Below are positions 30,322-38,559 of a stretch of 64,000 nt of DNA, piece by piece (the first letter of the stretch is position 1; each line of letters starts with the position of its first letter). Origin of the DNA: Actinomycetota bacterium (GTDB lineage Bacteria > Actinomycetota > UBA4738 > HRBIN12). A model generated the notes under the pieces. The model did not search any database, had not been told where the DNA came from, and worked only from the letters and a program-made list of their open reading frames with translations. The position numbers and the translations under genes are program-made. The stretch covers positions 128,922-192,921 of the forward strand of contig BPGL01000001.1 in the NCBI GenBank assembly GCA_026003015.1, read 5' to 3'.

Positions 30322-30367
30322 GCTTGCACGCGGAGCGCACCGTGCGCAAGCGGGCGTCGTGCCGGGC

Positions 30368-30373
30368 TAGCAT
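30368..30373 (+). promoter_or_regulatory. -10 element (TAGCAT) of the decarboxylase
   Basis: TAGCAT ends 8 nt before the ATG at 30382; leaderless transcript predicted. Confidence 0.55.
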
Positions 30374-30381
30374 CGTCCGTG

Positions 30382-31833
30382 ATGGCTGCGTCCCCCGACG
30401 GCGAACCGGCGCCCGAGCGACCGCTGCATCTGGACGCTGCGCGCGAGGAGGTCCTCGAGCACGCGGCCCGGATCGTGGCCGCCGCCTGGCGGAGCTTCGA
30501 CCGGTTCCGGCCGGAGGAGCCCCCGCTGGACGAGCGCGTCCGACGCCTGCTGGCCGAGGCGCTGCCGGAGTCCGCGACCCCGGTGCACGAGGTCCTCGAC
30601 GACGCCGCCCGCATCCTGGACGGATCGATCGCGCAGGCGCGCCCTCGGTACTTCGCGTTCATCGGGTCGAGCGGTCTGGAGATCGGCACCGTCGGCGATC
30701 TGCTGGCTCACACCTACGACGTGAACCTCGCGGTGGACGCTCGGGCTGCCACGCAGGTCGAGCGCCAGGCCGTGCGCTGGGTGGCCGAGCTCGTCGGTTT
30801 CCCCGCCGGCGCGGGCGCGTTCACGAGCGGGGGGACCGTGAGTAACGTGACCGGCCTGGCCGCCGCACGCGAACGGGCGCTGCCCGGCTCGCGCCACGAG
30901 GGGCTCGCCGGCCGACCGGTCGCCGTGTACTGCTCGACCGAGGTGCACTACTCGGTGACGCGCGCGGTCGAGCTCCTGGGGATCGGCTCGGACCGCCTGC
31001 GCGCCATCGATACGGACGGCCTGCGCCGGATGCGCGCCGATGCCCTCGACGAGGCCATCGCGGCCGACCGGGCGGCCGGCGTCGTCCCCATCGCGGTCGT
31101 CGCCACGGGGGGCACGACCCTCACCGGTGCCGTCGACCCGATCGGGGCGATCGCCGACGTGTGCGCCCGACACGGGGTGTGGCTCCACGTGGACGGCGCC
31201 TACGGCCTGCCGGCGGCCGCCGTCGCCTCCCGGCGTGCGATGTTCGAGGGGCTCGAGCGCGCCGACTCGTGCTCCATCGACGCCCACAAGTGGCTGTACC
31301 TTCCCAAGGCGTGCGGCGTCGTGCTCGTCCGCGACGCCGACGCCCTGACGGCGGCGTTCGCCCACGAGCAGGGGTACCTGCCCCACCAACGCCACGAGCT
31401 GCACGCGGTCGACATCACGCTGGAGTACTCACGGCCGTTCCGAGCGCTCAAGCTCTGGCTCGCGTTCCGCGTTCACGGGGCGGCGGCGTTCAAGGCGGCG
31501 ATCGAGCGCAACCTCGCGGAGGCCGACCTGCTCTACCGGCGGGCTCAGGCTGCCGAGGACTTCGAGGTGATGGAGGCGCCGCCGCAGCTGTCGGTCGTTC
31601 CGATCCGCCACGTCCCGCCCGGCGTGAGGGATCCGGACGCGCACAACCGCGCGCTCGCCGAGCAGATCCAGGCCGACGGACGCGTCTACCTCGCCTCGGC
31701 GCTCATCGACGGCGAGGTGTGGCTGCGTCCCTGCTTCGTGAACTTCCGCACGACCGAGGAGGACGTGCTCGCCATCCTCGAGGTCGCGCGGGAGCTCGGG
31801 GCCCAGCTGGCGCGACCGGGGAGCGCTGCATGA
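30382..31833 (+). CDS. PLP-dependent decarboxylase, aromatic-L-amino-acid decarboxylase-like
   Basis: 483 residues, group II PLP decarboxylase. The PLP Lys is in SIDAHKWLYLPKACG; the EVHYSVTRAVELLGIG and HVDGAYGLPAA segments match the family, and the N-terminal PRYFAFIGSSG region is typical. Likely converts an aromatic amino acid to the amine, given the adjoining permease, GS-like ligase and HpaE/HpaD. The stop overlaps the marR ATG (ATGA). The ATG is preferred over the GTG one codon upstream. Confidence 0.83.
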   Translation: MAASPDGEPAPERPLHLDAAREEVLEHAARIVAAAWRSFDRFRPEEPPLDERVRRLLAEALPESATPVHEVLDDAARILDGSIAQARPRYFAFIGSSGLEIGTVGDLLAHTYDVNLAVDARAATQVERQAVRWVAELVGFPAGAGAFTSGGTVSNVTGLAAARERALPGSRHEGLAGRPVAVYCSTEVHYSVTRAVELLGIGSDRLRAIDTDGLRRMRADALDEAIAADRAAGVVPIAVVATGGTTLTGAVDPIGAIADVCARHGVWLHVDGAYGLPAAAVASRRAMFEGLERADSCSIDAHKWLYLPKACGVVLVRDADALTAAFAHEQGYLPHQRHELHAVDITLEYSRPFRALKLWLAFRVHGAAAFKAAIERNLAEADLLYRRAQAAEDFEVMEAPPQLSVVPIRHVPPGVRDPDAHNRALAEQIQADGRVYLASALIDGEVWLRPCFVNFRTTEEDVLAILEVARELGAQLARPGSAA

Positions 31834-32354
31834 AGGCGCGCGCGCGGGGGGCCGACGAGCTCCTGCCGGCGGAGCGCCGGGTCCTCGAGGTCCTCGGGCA
31901 CCTCCCGCTCGACCTGCGGGCGATGGGGGCGATCTCGAACCTGTTCCGCTGCTCGACCGCGATCCGCCGTCACATGGAGGCGAGGGTCCTGGCGGAGCAT
32001 CGGCTGAGCTGGACGTCGTTCGTGGGCCTGTGGGTCCTGTGGGTCTGGGGCGAGATGGAGGCCCACCGATTCGCGGCGGCCGTCGGGATCTCCCGCCCGA
32101 CGGCGAGCGGGGTGATGAAGACCCTCGAGTCCCGGGGGCTCCTGCGGCGACGTCGCGCGACGCAGGACGGGCGGATGGTCCTGGTGCGTCTGACGCCGAA
32201 GGGAAGACGCACGATCGAGCAGTTGTTCCCCCGCTTCAACCGGGAGGAGGCCGCGCTCGCCAGCCGGCTCGCGCCGGCCGATCAGGATCGACTCGCCGCG
32301 ATGCTGCGAACGCTCCTGCGCGCCGTCGACGGCACGGAGGCCGCGCTCGCCTGA
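31830..32354 (+). CDS. MarR family transcriptional regulator
   Basis: 174-residue winged-helix regulator. The wHTH segment VGISRPTASGVMKTLESRGLLRRRRATQDGRMVLVRLTPKGRRTI is clearly MarR-type, with the Asp-Gly-Arg wing. Coupled to the decarboxylase by an ATGA overlap. As the only transcription factor in the 24.8-38.5 kb island, it is the best candidate for the CGTTCG-N4-CGAACG palindromes, though a TetR protein elsewhere could equally bind them. Confidence 0.9.
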   Translation: MKARARGADELLPAERRVLEVLGHLPLDLRAMGAISNLFRCSTAIRRHMEARVLAEHRLSWTSFVGLWVLWVWGEMEAHRFAAAVGISRPTASGVMKTLESRGLLRRRRATQDGRMVLVRLTPKGRRTIEQLFPRFNREEAALASRLAPADQDRLAAMLRTLLRAVDGTEAALA

Positions 32355-32375
32355 CCCGCGACCGCCGCGTCCGGC

Positions 32376-33311
32376 CTACGGGCAGCGCTCGGCAACGCCC
32401 GCGACGATCCGCTCGAGCAGGTCCGGCAGCTCCCGGGGGTCGTCGGTGAACTGGCTCGGCTTGATGCAGATCGTGCCGAAGCCGCGTGCGACCTGATCGG
32501 GCACGCGGTCGAGCGCGGGCTCCAGGGGCGCGGGTCGATCGGGATCGGGGAACGACCCGCGGACGCCGCCGACGAGCTCGAGCTCGGACGGGTCGCGGCC
32601 CGCCTGTCGGAGGGCCGCCCGCACCCGCGCGAGCTCCTCGTCGGTCGGCTGCCCGAGCGGATGGAAGCCGGCGCCGAAGCGCACGAGGCGCCGCAGCAGC
32701 CGATCGTGCAGACGGTCGGACCCGAACCACAGGGGCGGCCCCTGGGGACGGGTGGGCTTCGGCTCGAGCCACACCTCCTCGAACCGATAGTGGCGGCCGG
32801 CGAAGCTCGCGGGTGACGTGCTCCACAGCGCCCGCCAGGCCTCGAGGTGCTCGTCGAGGCGGTCGCCCCGCTCCTCGAACGGGATCTGCAGCGCCTCGTA
32901 CTCCGCGCGGTGCCAGCTCACGGTCGGTTGGACCACCAGGCGCCCCTGGGCGAGCAGGTCGAGCGTGGCGAGCTCCTTGGCGATCAGGGCGGGGTGACGC
33001 AGCGGGGGGATCACCGCGGCCGCGAGCAGCCGCAGACGGCTCGTCGCCGCGGCGACGGCGGCGAGCAGCACGAGGGGCGCCGGCCACGGCGTGGCCGGGT
33101 GCTGCATCCCCGGGAGCGCGTAGGCGCGTGGGTTGTCGGGCAGCCCGGCGTCGTCGGCTCCACGACCGAGGACGACGTGCTCGCTCACCATCACGGCATC
33201 GAAGCCCGCTCGCTCCGCCTGCACGGCGAGATCGACGAGCGCGCGCGGCCGGTCGGCCGGGATCAGCGTGTGGTTCTCGCTCAGGACGAGCACGAGGCGC
33301 GGGGCGGCCAT
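32376..33311 (-). CDS. LLM class flavin-dependent (probably F420) oxidoreductase
   Basis: 311 residues of the luciferase-like monooxygenase fold: ALVDLAVQAERAGFDAVMVSEHVVLG at the start, TSRLRLLAAAVIPPLRHPALIAKELATLDLL in the middle. Cofactor F420 use is inferred from the cofC/fbiD gene in this window. The ATG at 33311 is 5 nt beyond the P450 stop; a much longer in-frame version upstream is only a frame running through neighbouring genes on the same strand. Last gene of the GS-SDR-P450-LLM run. Confidence 0.85.
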   Translation of the reverse strand: MAAPRLVLVLSENHTLIPADRPRALVDLAVQAERAGFDAVMVSEHVVLGRGADDAGLPDNPRAYALPGMQHPATPWPAPLVLLAAVAAATSRLRLLAAAVIPPLRHPALIAKELATLDLLAQGRLVVQPTVSWHRAEYEALQIPFEERGDRLDEHLEAWRALWSTSPASFAGRHYRFEEVWLEPKPTRPQGPPLWFGSDRLHDRLLRRLVRFGAGFHPLGQPTDEELARVRAALRQAGRDPSELELVGGVRGSFPDPDRPAPLEPALDRVPDQVARGFGTICIKPSQFTDDPRELPDLLERIVAGVAERCP

Positions 33312-33316
33312 CGCGC

Positions 33317-34564
33317 TCAGGTCGTGCGCACCCGTACCGGCATCCGCTTGATCCCGTTGACGAAGTTCGAGCGGATGCGCTCCACCGGCCCCACGAGCTC
33401 GATCGACCGCAGTCGGGGGAGGAGCTCCTCGAACAGGATCCGCGTCTCCAGCCGCGCCAGGTGGGCGCCCAGGCAGAAGTGCGGTCCGCCCGGGCCGAAG
33501 GTCACGTGGTCGTTCGGGCTCCGCGTGACGTCGAAACGGTAGGGGTCGGGGAAGACCTCCGGGTCGCGGTTGGCCGCGATGTACCAGGTGACGACCTTGT
33601 CGCCGGCGCGGATCGGCTGGCCTCGTAGCTCCGTGTCGCGCGTGGCCGTGCGTCGGAAGTGCATCACCGGCGTGGCCCACCGCAGGATCTCCTCGGTGGC
33701 GACGGGGATCAGGTCGGGGCGCTCCTTCAACAGCTCGAGCTGGTCGGGGTGCTCCATCAGGGCGAGCATCCCGGCGGTGATCGTGTGGCGGGTCGTCTCG
33801 TTGCCGGCGATCATGAGCAGCGCGAAGTAGTTGTGGAACTCGCGCTCGTTCAAGATCCCCTCGGACTGCGCGACGGTGAGCGCGGTGATCACGTCGTCGG
33901 CCGGCTCCTGGAGGCGGAGGTCCCGTTGACGGTCGGCGTAGGCGAAGACCTGCAGGGCCGTCGGTGAGCGGAACGGGAGGTTGCGGTACGGCTCGGTGTC
34001 GACCTGATCGACGACCGCGGCCGACAGCTCCGGATCCTGGTTGGCGATCATCTGGTCGCCCCACTCGATGAGCTGCGGGGCGTCTTCTTGGGGGACCGTG
34101 AAGATCGAGCAGAGGAACCGGATCGGGAGCTCCCGGGAGATCTCGGCGACGAAGTCGAGCTCGGTCTTGGTGAGGGCCCGGTCCAGGACGCCGCGGGCCA
34201 CGTCGCGGATCCACTCCTCGAAACGTCCGACCGCTCGCGCGGAGAACCGTCGCGAGCAGATCTTGCGCAGCTCCGTGTGTCGGGGCGGGTCGGTCTCGAG
34301 CATCGACCGGCGGATCTCGAGCTGCTCGGCGTCGAGCTCCTCCAGGGCGACCGCGCCGAGCTCGGAGGAGTAGGTCTCCCAGTCCATGTGGACGGCCGTC
34401 AGGTCGTCGTAGCGGGTGACCGCCCAGAAGCCATGGTTCGGCGCCGGCTCGGGATGCCAGATCACGGGGTGGTCTTCTCGCAGGTGGTCGAACCACGCGA
34501 AGGGGACACCCGGCACGTAGGTGTCGGGGTTCACGAGGTCGATCTCGCCGAGTCCCTCGGTCAT
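33317..34564 (-). CDS. Cytochrome P450
   Basis: 415 residues. The oxygen-binding I-helix is AGNETTRH, the K-helix EEILRWATP, and the haem-thiolate loop FGPGGPHFCLGAHLA has the ligand Cys. Pattern resembles actinobacterial CYP125/CYP142-type enzymes, but the substrate is not assignable. It has its own upstream operator copy and a TATCGA-like -10, and is followed 5 nt later by the LLM oxidoreductase. Electron partners are not adjacent; the Rieske reductase at 9.6-11.2 kb is one possibility. Confidence 0.92.
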   Translation of the reverse strand: MTEGLGEIDLVNPDTYVPGVPFAWFDHLREDHPVIWHPEPAPNHGFWAVTRYDDLTAVHMDWETYSSELGAVALEELDAEQLEIRRSMLETDPPRHTELRKICSRRFSARAVGRFEEWIRDVARGVLDRALTKTELDFVAEISRELPIRFLCSIFTVPQEDAPQLIEWGDQMIANQDPELSAAVVDQVDTEPYRNLPFRSPTALQVFAYADRQRDLRLQEPADDVITALTVAQSEGILNEREFHNYFALLMIAGNETTRHTITAGMLALMEHPDQLELLKERPDLIPVATEEILRWATPVMHFRRTATRDTELRGQPIRAGDKVVTWYIAANRDPEVFPDPYRFDVTRSPNDHVTFGPGGPHFCLGAHLARLETRILFEELLPRLRSIELVGPVERIRSNFVNGIKRMPVRVRTT

Positions 34565-34580
34565 CGGACCACCCCCTCGA

Positions 34581-34601
34581 TCGATAGTTTGCAGGCGAAC
34601 G
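34581..34601 (-). promoter_or_regulatory. P450 promoter with degenerate operator
   Basis: On the minus strand CGTTCGCCTGCAAACT (34601 to 34586) has one perfect half-site and a weaker second half; TATCGA (34586 to 34581) next to it is a plausible -10, 16 nt from the ATG. Confidence 0.45.
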
Positions 34602-34621
34602 ACCGCGGGGGCAACCGCCCT

Positions 34622-35431
34622 TCAGGACCGGGCGGGGCGGGCGACGGGGTCGTAGGCGAGGCCGCCGGGATCGACGGCGAGCAGCCCCCCGTCGACGACC
34701 AGCGACGTCCCGGTGACGTAGGAGGCGTCGTCGCTCGCGAGGAAGGCCGCGCAGGCGGCGATCTCCTCCGGCTGGGCGGGTCGGCGCATGGGGACCGGGG
34801 CGTTCAGGAGCCGATAGGCCTCCTCGCGGTCCACGCCCAGCTCCTCGGCGAGCTCGTCGGCCGCCTCGTCGCCCATCGGCGTGCGGACCCATCCCGGGCA
34901 CAGCGCGTTCGCGCGGATGCCCTGGGCGGCGTGGTCGACGGCGATCGCGGCCGCGAGCCCGATGAGGGCGGCTTTCGAGGCGACGTAGGCGGCGCTGGAC
35001 GGCGCCGCGACGAGGCCGGAGACGGACGAGACGAGGACGACCGAGCCACCGCCGCGCGCGGCGAGCGCGGGGATCGCGGCGCGCACGAGCCGCATGGCGC
35101 CGGTGAGGTTCGTGTCGAGCGTCCGCTGCCAGGCCTCGTCGCTCACGTCGGCGATCGTGCCGCCGAGGCCGATCCCGGCGTTGGCCACCACGACGTCGAG
35201 GCCGCCGAAGGCCTCGACCGCACGGGTCACGGCGGCCTCGGCGGCGCCGGGCGCCGCGACGTCGCCGACGACGACCTGCGCTCCCGTGGCCGCCGCGACG
35301 GCCTCCAGGGGTTCCGCCCGCCGGCCGGTGACGACCACCCGTGCGCCCTCGGCGGCGAAGCGCCGGGCGATCGCAGCACCGATCCCGGTGCCCCCGCCGC
35401 TCACGACCGCGACCTTGCCCTCGAGCCGCAT
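34622..35431 (-). CDS. SDR family NAD(P)-dependent oxidoreductase
   Basis: 269 residues. Classical short-chain dehydrogenase: cofactor motif SGGGTGIGAAIARRF at the N-terminus, NAG motif, and the catalytic S-Y-K as SSVSG...YVASKAAL. The C-terminal GTSLVVDGGLL is the usual end. Reaction unknown. It follows the GS-like gene by 21 nt on the same strand, so it is in that operon; it may oxidise or reduce an intermediate in the amine pathway. Confidence 0.88.
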   Translation of the reverse strand: MRLEGKVAVVSGGGTGIGAAIARRFAAEGARVVVTGRRAEPLEAVAAATGAQVVVGDVAAPGAAEAAVTRAVEAFGGLDVVVANAGIGLGGTIADVSDEAWQRTLDTNLTGAMRLVRAAIPALAARGGGSVVLVSSVSGLVAAPSSAAYVASKAALIGLAAAIAVDHAAQGIRANALCPGWVRTPMGDEAADELAEELGVDREEAYRLLNAPVPMRRPAQPEEIAACAAFLASDDASYVTGTSLVVDGGLLAVDPGGLAYDPVARPARS

Positions 35432-35452
35432 CGTTCGCTCCGTCCTTCCTCC

Positions 35453-36760
35453 TCAGTGGAACGGGAGGTAGTAGCGCAGCTCCCAGTCGGTGACCTCGGT
35501 CGTCGACGGGTCTTCGACCGCCGCCGCGTAGCGTTCCCATTCCGCGCGCTTGAGGATCGTGAACGCCTCGACGAGCTCGGGCCCGAGCGCCTGGACGAGC
35601 CGTTCGTCCGCCGCGAGGGCGTCCAGGCCCTCCGCGAGGGTGTCGGGGACGTGCACGTCGGTGTCGGGCGGCGCACCGACGGGCTGGGGGGGTTTGAGGG
35701 CGAGGCCGTCCTCGACGCCGAAGCGGGCGGCGTGCAGCAGGGCCGCGCCGACGAGGTAGGGGTTCGCGGCGGCGTCCGCGGTGCGGTCCTCCAGGCGCGT
35801 GCCCTCTCCGCGCGAGGGCGGGACGCGGACCTTGACGCTCCGGTCGTCGTGCCCCCAGTTCGCCCAGTAGCCGTTCAGCATGTCCGGCTGCAGGCGCTTG
35901 TACGCGTTCACGTGCGGGGCGAGGATGGCCGAGGTCCCACGGTGGTGCTCGAGCAGGCCAGCGATGCACTGACGCGCGAGATCCGACAGCCCCTCGGGGT
36001 CGTTCGGGTCGTGGAAGGCGTTCGATCCGTCGTCGCGCCGGAAGCTGAGGTTCACGTGCATCCCGCTCCCGCCGCGGTCGCCCAGGGGCCGCCCGAGGAA
36101 GGTCGCTCGCACCCCGTGGCGCTCCGCGATCTCGCGCACGAGCAGCCGGAAGACGAAGGCGTCGTCGGCGGCGGAGATCGCGTCGGCGTAGCGGATGTTG
36201 ACCTCGTAGGCGGCCTCGTCGTACTCGCTGTTCCAGGTCTCCACGGGGAACCCGCACGCGCGGGCGGCCGACACCATGTGGTCGACGCACCCCGTCGGAT
36301 CGACCGCGGTGCCCGTCCCGTAGACGCGGTGGCCCGGGAGCCGGACCGGTCCCCAGTCGCCTCCCGCGTGCGGTTCCAGCAGGAAGAACTCGAGCTCGAA
36401 CGCCACCTGGGGTTCCAGCCCGCGCTCGCGCCAGGCCTCCACGGCGCGACGGAGCGCGTGGCGCGGATCGACGGGCACGGGCTCCCCGCGCAGCCGAGCG
36501 TCCCCGATCCCGATCACCGTGTCCGGCTCCCACGACGGCCGCAGGGAGTCGCGGTCGAGCTCGACGTCGAAGTCGTGCAGCCCGACGTCGAACTGCGTTC
36601 GGGGCACTGGCAGGATCTCGCGATCGTGGGTCAGGGGGTACACACCGATGCAGAAGGCCGCCCGCCCCGTCTCCGCGACCTCGCCGAAGAGGTACTTGCC
36701 GCGCTCCAGCCCGTGGATGTCGGGATACAGGAGCCGCAGTCGCCTGCCCTCGATGTCCAT
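35453..36760 (-). CDS. Glutamine synthetase family protein (gamma-glutamylamine ligase-like)
   Basis: 435 residues of the glutamine-synthetase fold. The catalytic stretch NSEYDEAAYEVNIRY, the metal-binding MHVNLSF and the C-terminal DAAANPYLVGAALLHAA are present, but the N-terminal regulatory features of GlnA are not. In catabolic clusters such proteins ligate glutamate to amines (GlnA3/PuuA type); its place beside an amino-acid decarboxylase supports this. It heads the four-gene minus-strand operon and has an operator at its start site. Confidence 0.83.
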   Translation of the reverse strand: MDIEGRRLRLLYPDIHGLERGKYLFGEVAETGRAAFCIGVYPLTHDREILPVPRTQFDVGLHDFDVELDRDSLRPSWEPDTVIGIGDARLRGEPVPVDPRHALRRAVEAWRERGLEPQVAFELEFFLLEPHAGGDWGPVRLPGHRVYGTGTAVDPTGCVDHMVSAARACGFPVETWNSEYDEAAYEVNIRYADAISAADDAFVFRLLVREIAERHGVRATFLGRPLGDRGGSGMHVNLSFRRDDGSNAFHDPNDPEGLSDLARQCIAGLLEHHRGTSAILAPHVNAYKRLQPDMLNGYWANWGHDDRSVKVRVPPSRGEGTRLEDRTADAAANPYLVGAALLHAARFGVEDGLALKPPQPVGAPPDTDVHVPDTLAEGLDALAADERLVQALGPELVEAFTILKRAEWERYAAAVEDPSTTEVTDWELRYYLPFH

Positions 36761-36782
36761 GGGACCTCCCGGTCACGCGCAC

Positions 36783-36810
36783 CGTTCGGACGCGAACGAG
36801 GCGAAGGATA
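36783..36810 (-). promoter_or_regulatory. GS-operon promoter with a perfect operator at the start site
   Basis: CGTTCG-GACG-CGAACG (36783-36798) is a perfect palindrome. TATCCT (36810 to 36805) lies just upstream of it on the minus strand, so the operator covers the transcription start; GGGAGGT precedes the ATG. Confidence 0.75.
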
Positions 36811-36867
36811 GCCCAGCGCCGTCGGGCGCGCTGCCCCCGTCGGCCGTCGTGCTCGGACGAGGTCTCG

Positions 36868-37722
36868 TCAGTCGCGTCGGGGAGGCCGGATCCCGCGGAG
36901 CTCCCAGTCGCCCCCCAGGGCCGTGGAGACGACCTCCTCGCTCGCCGACGGCTGGGCCCCGACGTCTTCCCGGATCGGGACCGAGCCCTCGACGATCGTG
37001 TTGCGCAGGACCCCGAGCCCCTCGACCTCGACCTCCACGACGTCGCCGGGCTCGACGGGCCGGGAGTTCGCCGGCGTGCCCGACAGGATCACGTCGTCGG
37101 GCTCGAGCGTGATCGTGCGCGCGAGGTCGGCGACGAGGTAGTGCATGTCCCAGATCATCTCGTCGGTCGAGGCGTCCTGACGAACCTCCCCGTTGACGAG
37201 CGTGCGGATCCGCTTGCCGCGGAAGTCCCATCCCTCCACGAGCCCAGGGCCGAGCGGGCAGAGCGTGTCGGAGCCCTTGACGCGGAGCATCGATCCCGCG
37301 TCGGTGTCGCGGAAGTCGTGCAGCCCGAAGTCGTTCGCGATCGTGTAGCCGCGGATCACCTCGGCCGCGTCCTCCGGCGCGACGTGCTTGGCTCGCCGTC
37401 CGATCACGATCGCGATCTCCCCCTCGTAGTTCAGGAACCGGCAGCGCGGCGGTCGGACGACCTCCCCGCCGTGGACGTTGAGGGAGCTCACGGGCTTGTG
37501 GAAGTAGGTCGGGGCCGGGCCGAGCCGGACGCCGAACTCGGCTCGGCGGCTCTCGTAGTTCAGGTGCACGCACAGGATCTTCGTGGGCTCGACCGGCGGG
37601 AGGTGTGGCGGCTCGTCGAGCGGCATCCGTCGCCCGTCGGGCGCGACGAGCTCGTCGCCGTGTCGGACCACCGACGTCGGCCGGCCGTCGAGCAGCACCC
37701 GGCGCGTCTCGGTGGTGGTCAT
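36868..37722 (-). CDS. Fumarylacetoacetate hydrolase family protein
   Basis: 284 residues. FAH-family metal site: NYEGEIAIVIGRRAKH and ANDFGLHDFRDTD, with VEVEVEGLGVLRNTIVEG at the end. Members hydrolyse or decarboxylate 2-oxo-diene acids in catechol meta-cleavage pathways; HpaG-type activity would complete a homoprotocatechuate route here. ATG 9 nt after TATCCT, leaderless. Longer in-frame versions extend only through the divergent partner. Divergent from the ADC-like gene across 21 bp. Confidence 0.85.
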   Translation of the reverse strand: MTTTETRRVLLDGRPTSVVRHGDELVAPDGRRMPLDEPPHLPPVEPTKILCVHLNYESRRAEFGVRLGPAPTYFHKPVSSLNVHGGEVVRPPRCRFLNYEGEIAIVIGRRAKHVAPEDAAEVIRGYTIANDFGLHDFRDTDAGSMLRVKGSDTLCPLGPGLVEGWDFRGKRIRTLVNGEVRQDASTDEMIWDMHYLVADLARTITLEPDDVILSGTPANSRPVEPGDVVEVEVEGLGVLRNTIVEGSVPIREDVGAQPSASEEVVSTALGGDWELRGIRPPRRD

Positions 37723-37730
37723 CCCGCGCG

Positions 37731-37737
37731 TAGGATA
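37731..37737. promoter_or_regulatory. Overlapping face-to-face -10 elements for the FAH and ADC-like genes
   Basis: TAGGATA serves both strands: TAGGAT (37731-37736) is 7 nt before the plus-strand GTG, and TATCCT (37737 to 37732) is 9 nt before the minus-strand ATG. The two hexamers share 5 bp in a 21-bp intergenic space. Confidence 0.65.
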
Positions 37738-37743
37738 GGACGC

Positions 37744-38529
37744 GTGCCGGAGCTCCGCGGGTTCCTCCCGCCCCGCTCGCCCGAGGGCCGGGCCCAGCTC
37801 GTCCCCTCGCCGCCGTGGCACTACTCGGGCGACGTCTTGACCCTCGAGTACCGGACGACCCCCGGCGCCGTCGCGCGGTGGCTGCCTGAGGGGGTCGAGC
37901 CCGCCGAGGAGGAGCCCGACGCGGTCGCCCTCGTGTTCGCCGACTGGCAGTCGTGCGCGGAAGGCGGCGAGGAGCTGCTCGACCCCGTCCGCGCCCAGTA
38001 CCGCGAGGCCTTCGTCGTCGTCCGGTGCCGTTACGGCGGCCAGACCTACTCCCGCTGCCTGTTGATCTGGGTCGACAAGGACTTCGCCCTGGCCCGCGGC
38101 TGGTTCCAGGGCTACCCGAAGAAGCTCGGCTCGATCTGGATGACGCGGCCGGTGGCCGTCGGCCGCGCGGGCCCTCGGCTGGAGCCGGGGGGGACCTTCG
38201 GCGCCACGCTCGCGGCCGCCGACCGTCGTCTGGCCGAGGCGCGGTTCACGATCACGGGACCGAGCCAGACCGGTGGGTTCGTGAACGCGCTGCCGATGCT
38301 GCACTCGCGGTGGTTCCCGGCGATCGACGGGTCGACGGACGCGCTCGACGAGCTCGTGACGATGCGCTCCCACGACGTCGAGCTCGGACCGGCCTGGACC
38401 GGGACCTTCGACCTCGTGCTGCACGAGGCGCCGGGGGAGGAGCTCGCCTCGCTGCCGGTCCGCGAGCCGATCGCCGGTTACTGGCGCCAGGTGGGAGCGA
38501 CCTTCGCCGGCGGCACGCGCCTGGCCTGA
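37744..38529 (+). CDS. Acetoacetate decarboxylase-like protein
   Basis: 261 residues of the ADC superfamily. The active-site Lys region GYPKKLGSIWM and the preceding LIWVDKDFALARGWFQ fit the family, as does the Arg/Glu arrangement in CRYGGQTYSR. True decarboxylation is not certain; many ADC-like proteins act as hydratases or aldolases on related acids. A leaderless GTG start shares the 21-bp intergenic space with the FAH gene, suggesting the two act on one compound. Confidence 0.8.
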   Translation: MPELRGFLPPRSPEGRAQLVPSPPWHYSGDVLTLEYRTTPGAVARWLPEGVEPAEEEPDAVALVFADWQSCAEGGEELLDPVRAQYREAFVVVRCRYGGQTYSRCLLIWVDKDFALARGWFQGYPKKLGSIWMTRPVAVGRAGPRLEPGGTFGATLAAADRRLAEARFTITGPSQTGGFVNALPMLHSRWFPAIDGSTDALDELVTMRSHDVELGPAWTGTFDLVLHEAPGEELASLPVREPIAGYWRQVGATFAGGTRLA

Positions 38530-38543
38530 CGGGCCGGATGCGG

Positions 38544-38549
38544 TAGCCT
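38544..38549 (+). promoter_or_regulatory. -10 element (TAGCCT) of the FAH-gltX operon
   Basis: TAGCCT ends 10 nt before the ATG; leaderless transcript predicted. Confidence 0.5.
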
Positions 38550-38559
38550 GCCGCGCGGC

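Noticed and set aside
28396-30381. In-frame N-terminal extension of the aromatic decarboxylase
   Set aside because: The decarboxylase fold begins at 30382 behind a -10; the upstream part is antisense to the permease and lacks motifs.
32376-36782. Single 1468-codon minus-strand frame spanning the LLM, P450, SDR and GS genes
   Set aside because: GC-rich read-through frame; only its end (the LLM gene) has family motifs. The upstream parts read in a different frame from the real P450, SDR and GS genes.
34088-36811. 907-codon plus-strand frame antisense to the P450-SDR-GS operon
   Set aside because: Low-complexity Arg/Gly/Asp-rich sequence with no motifs; typical GC-rich antisense shadow.
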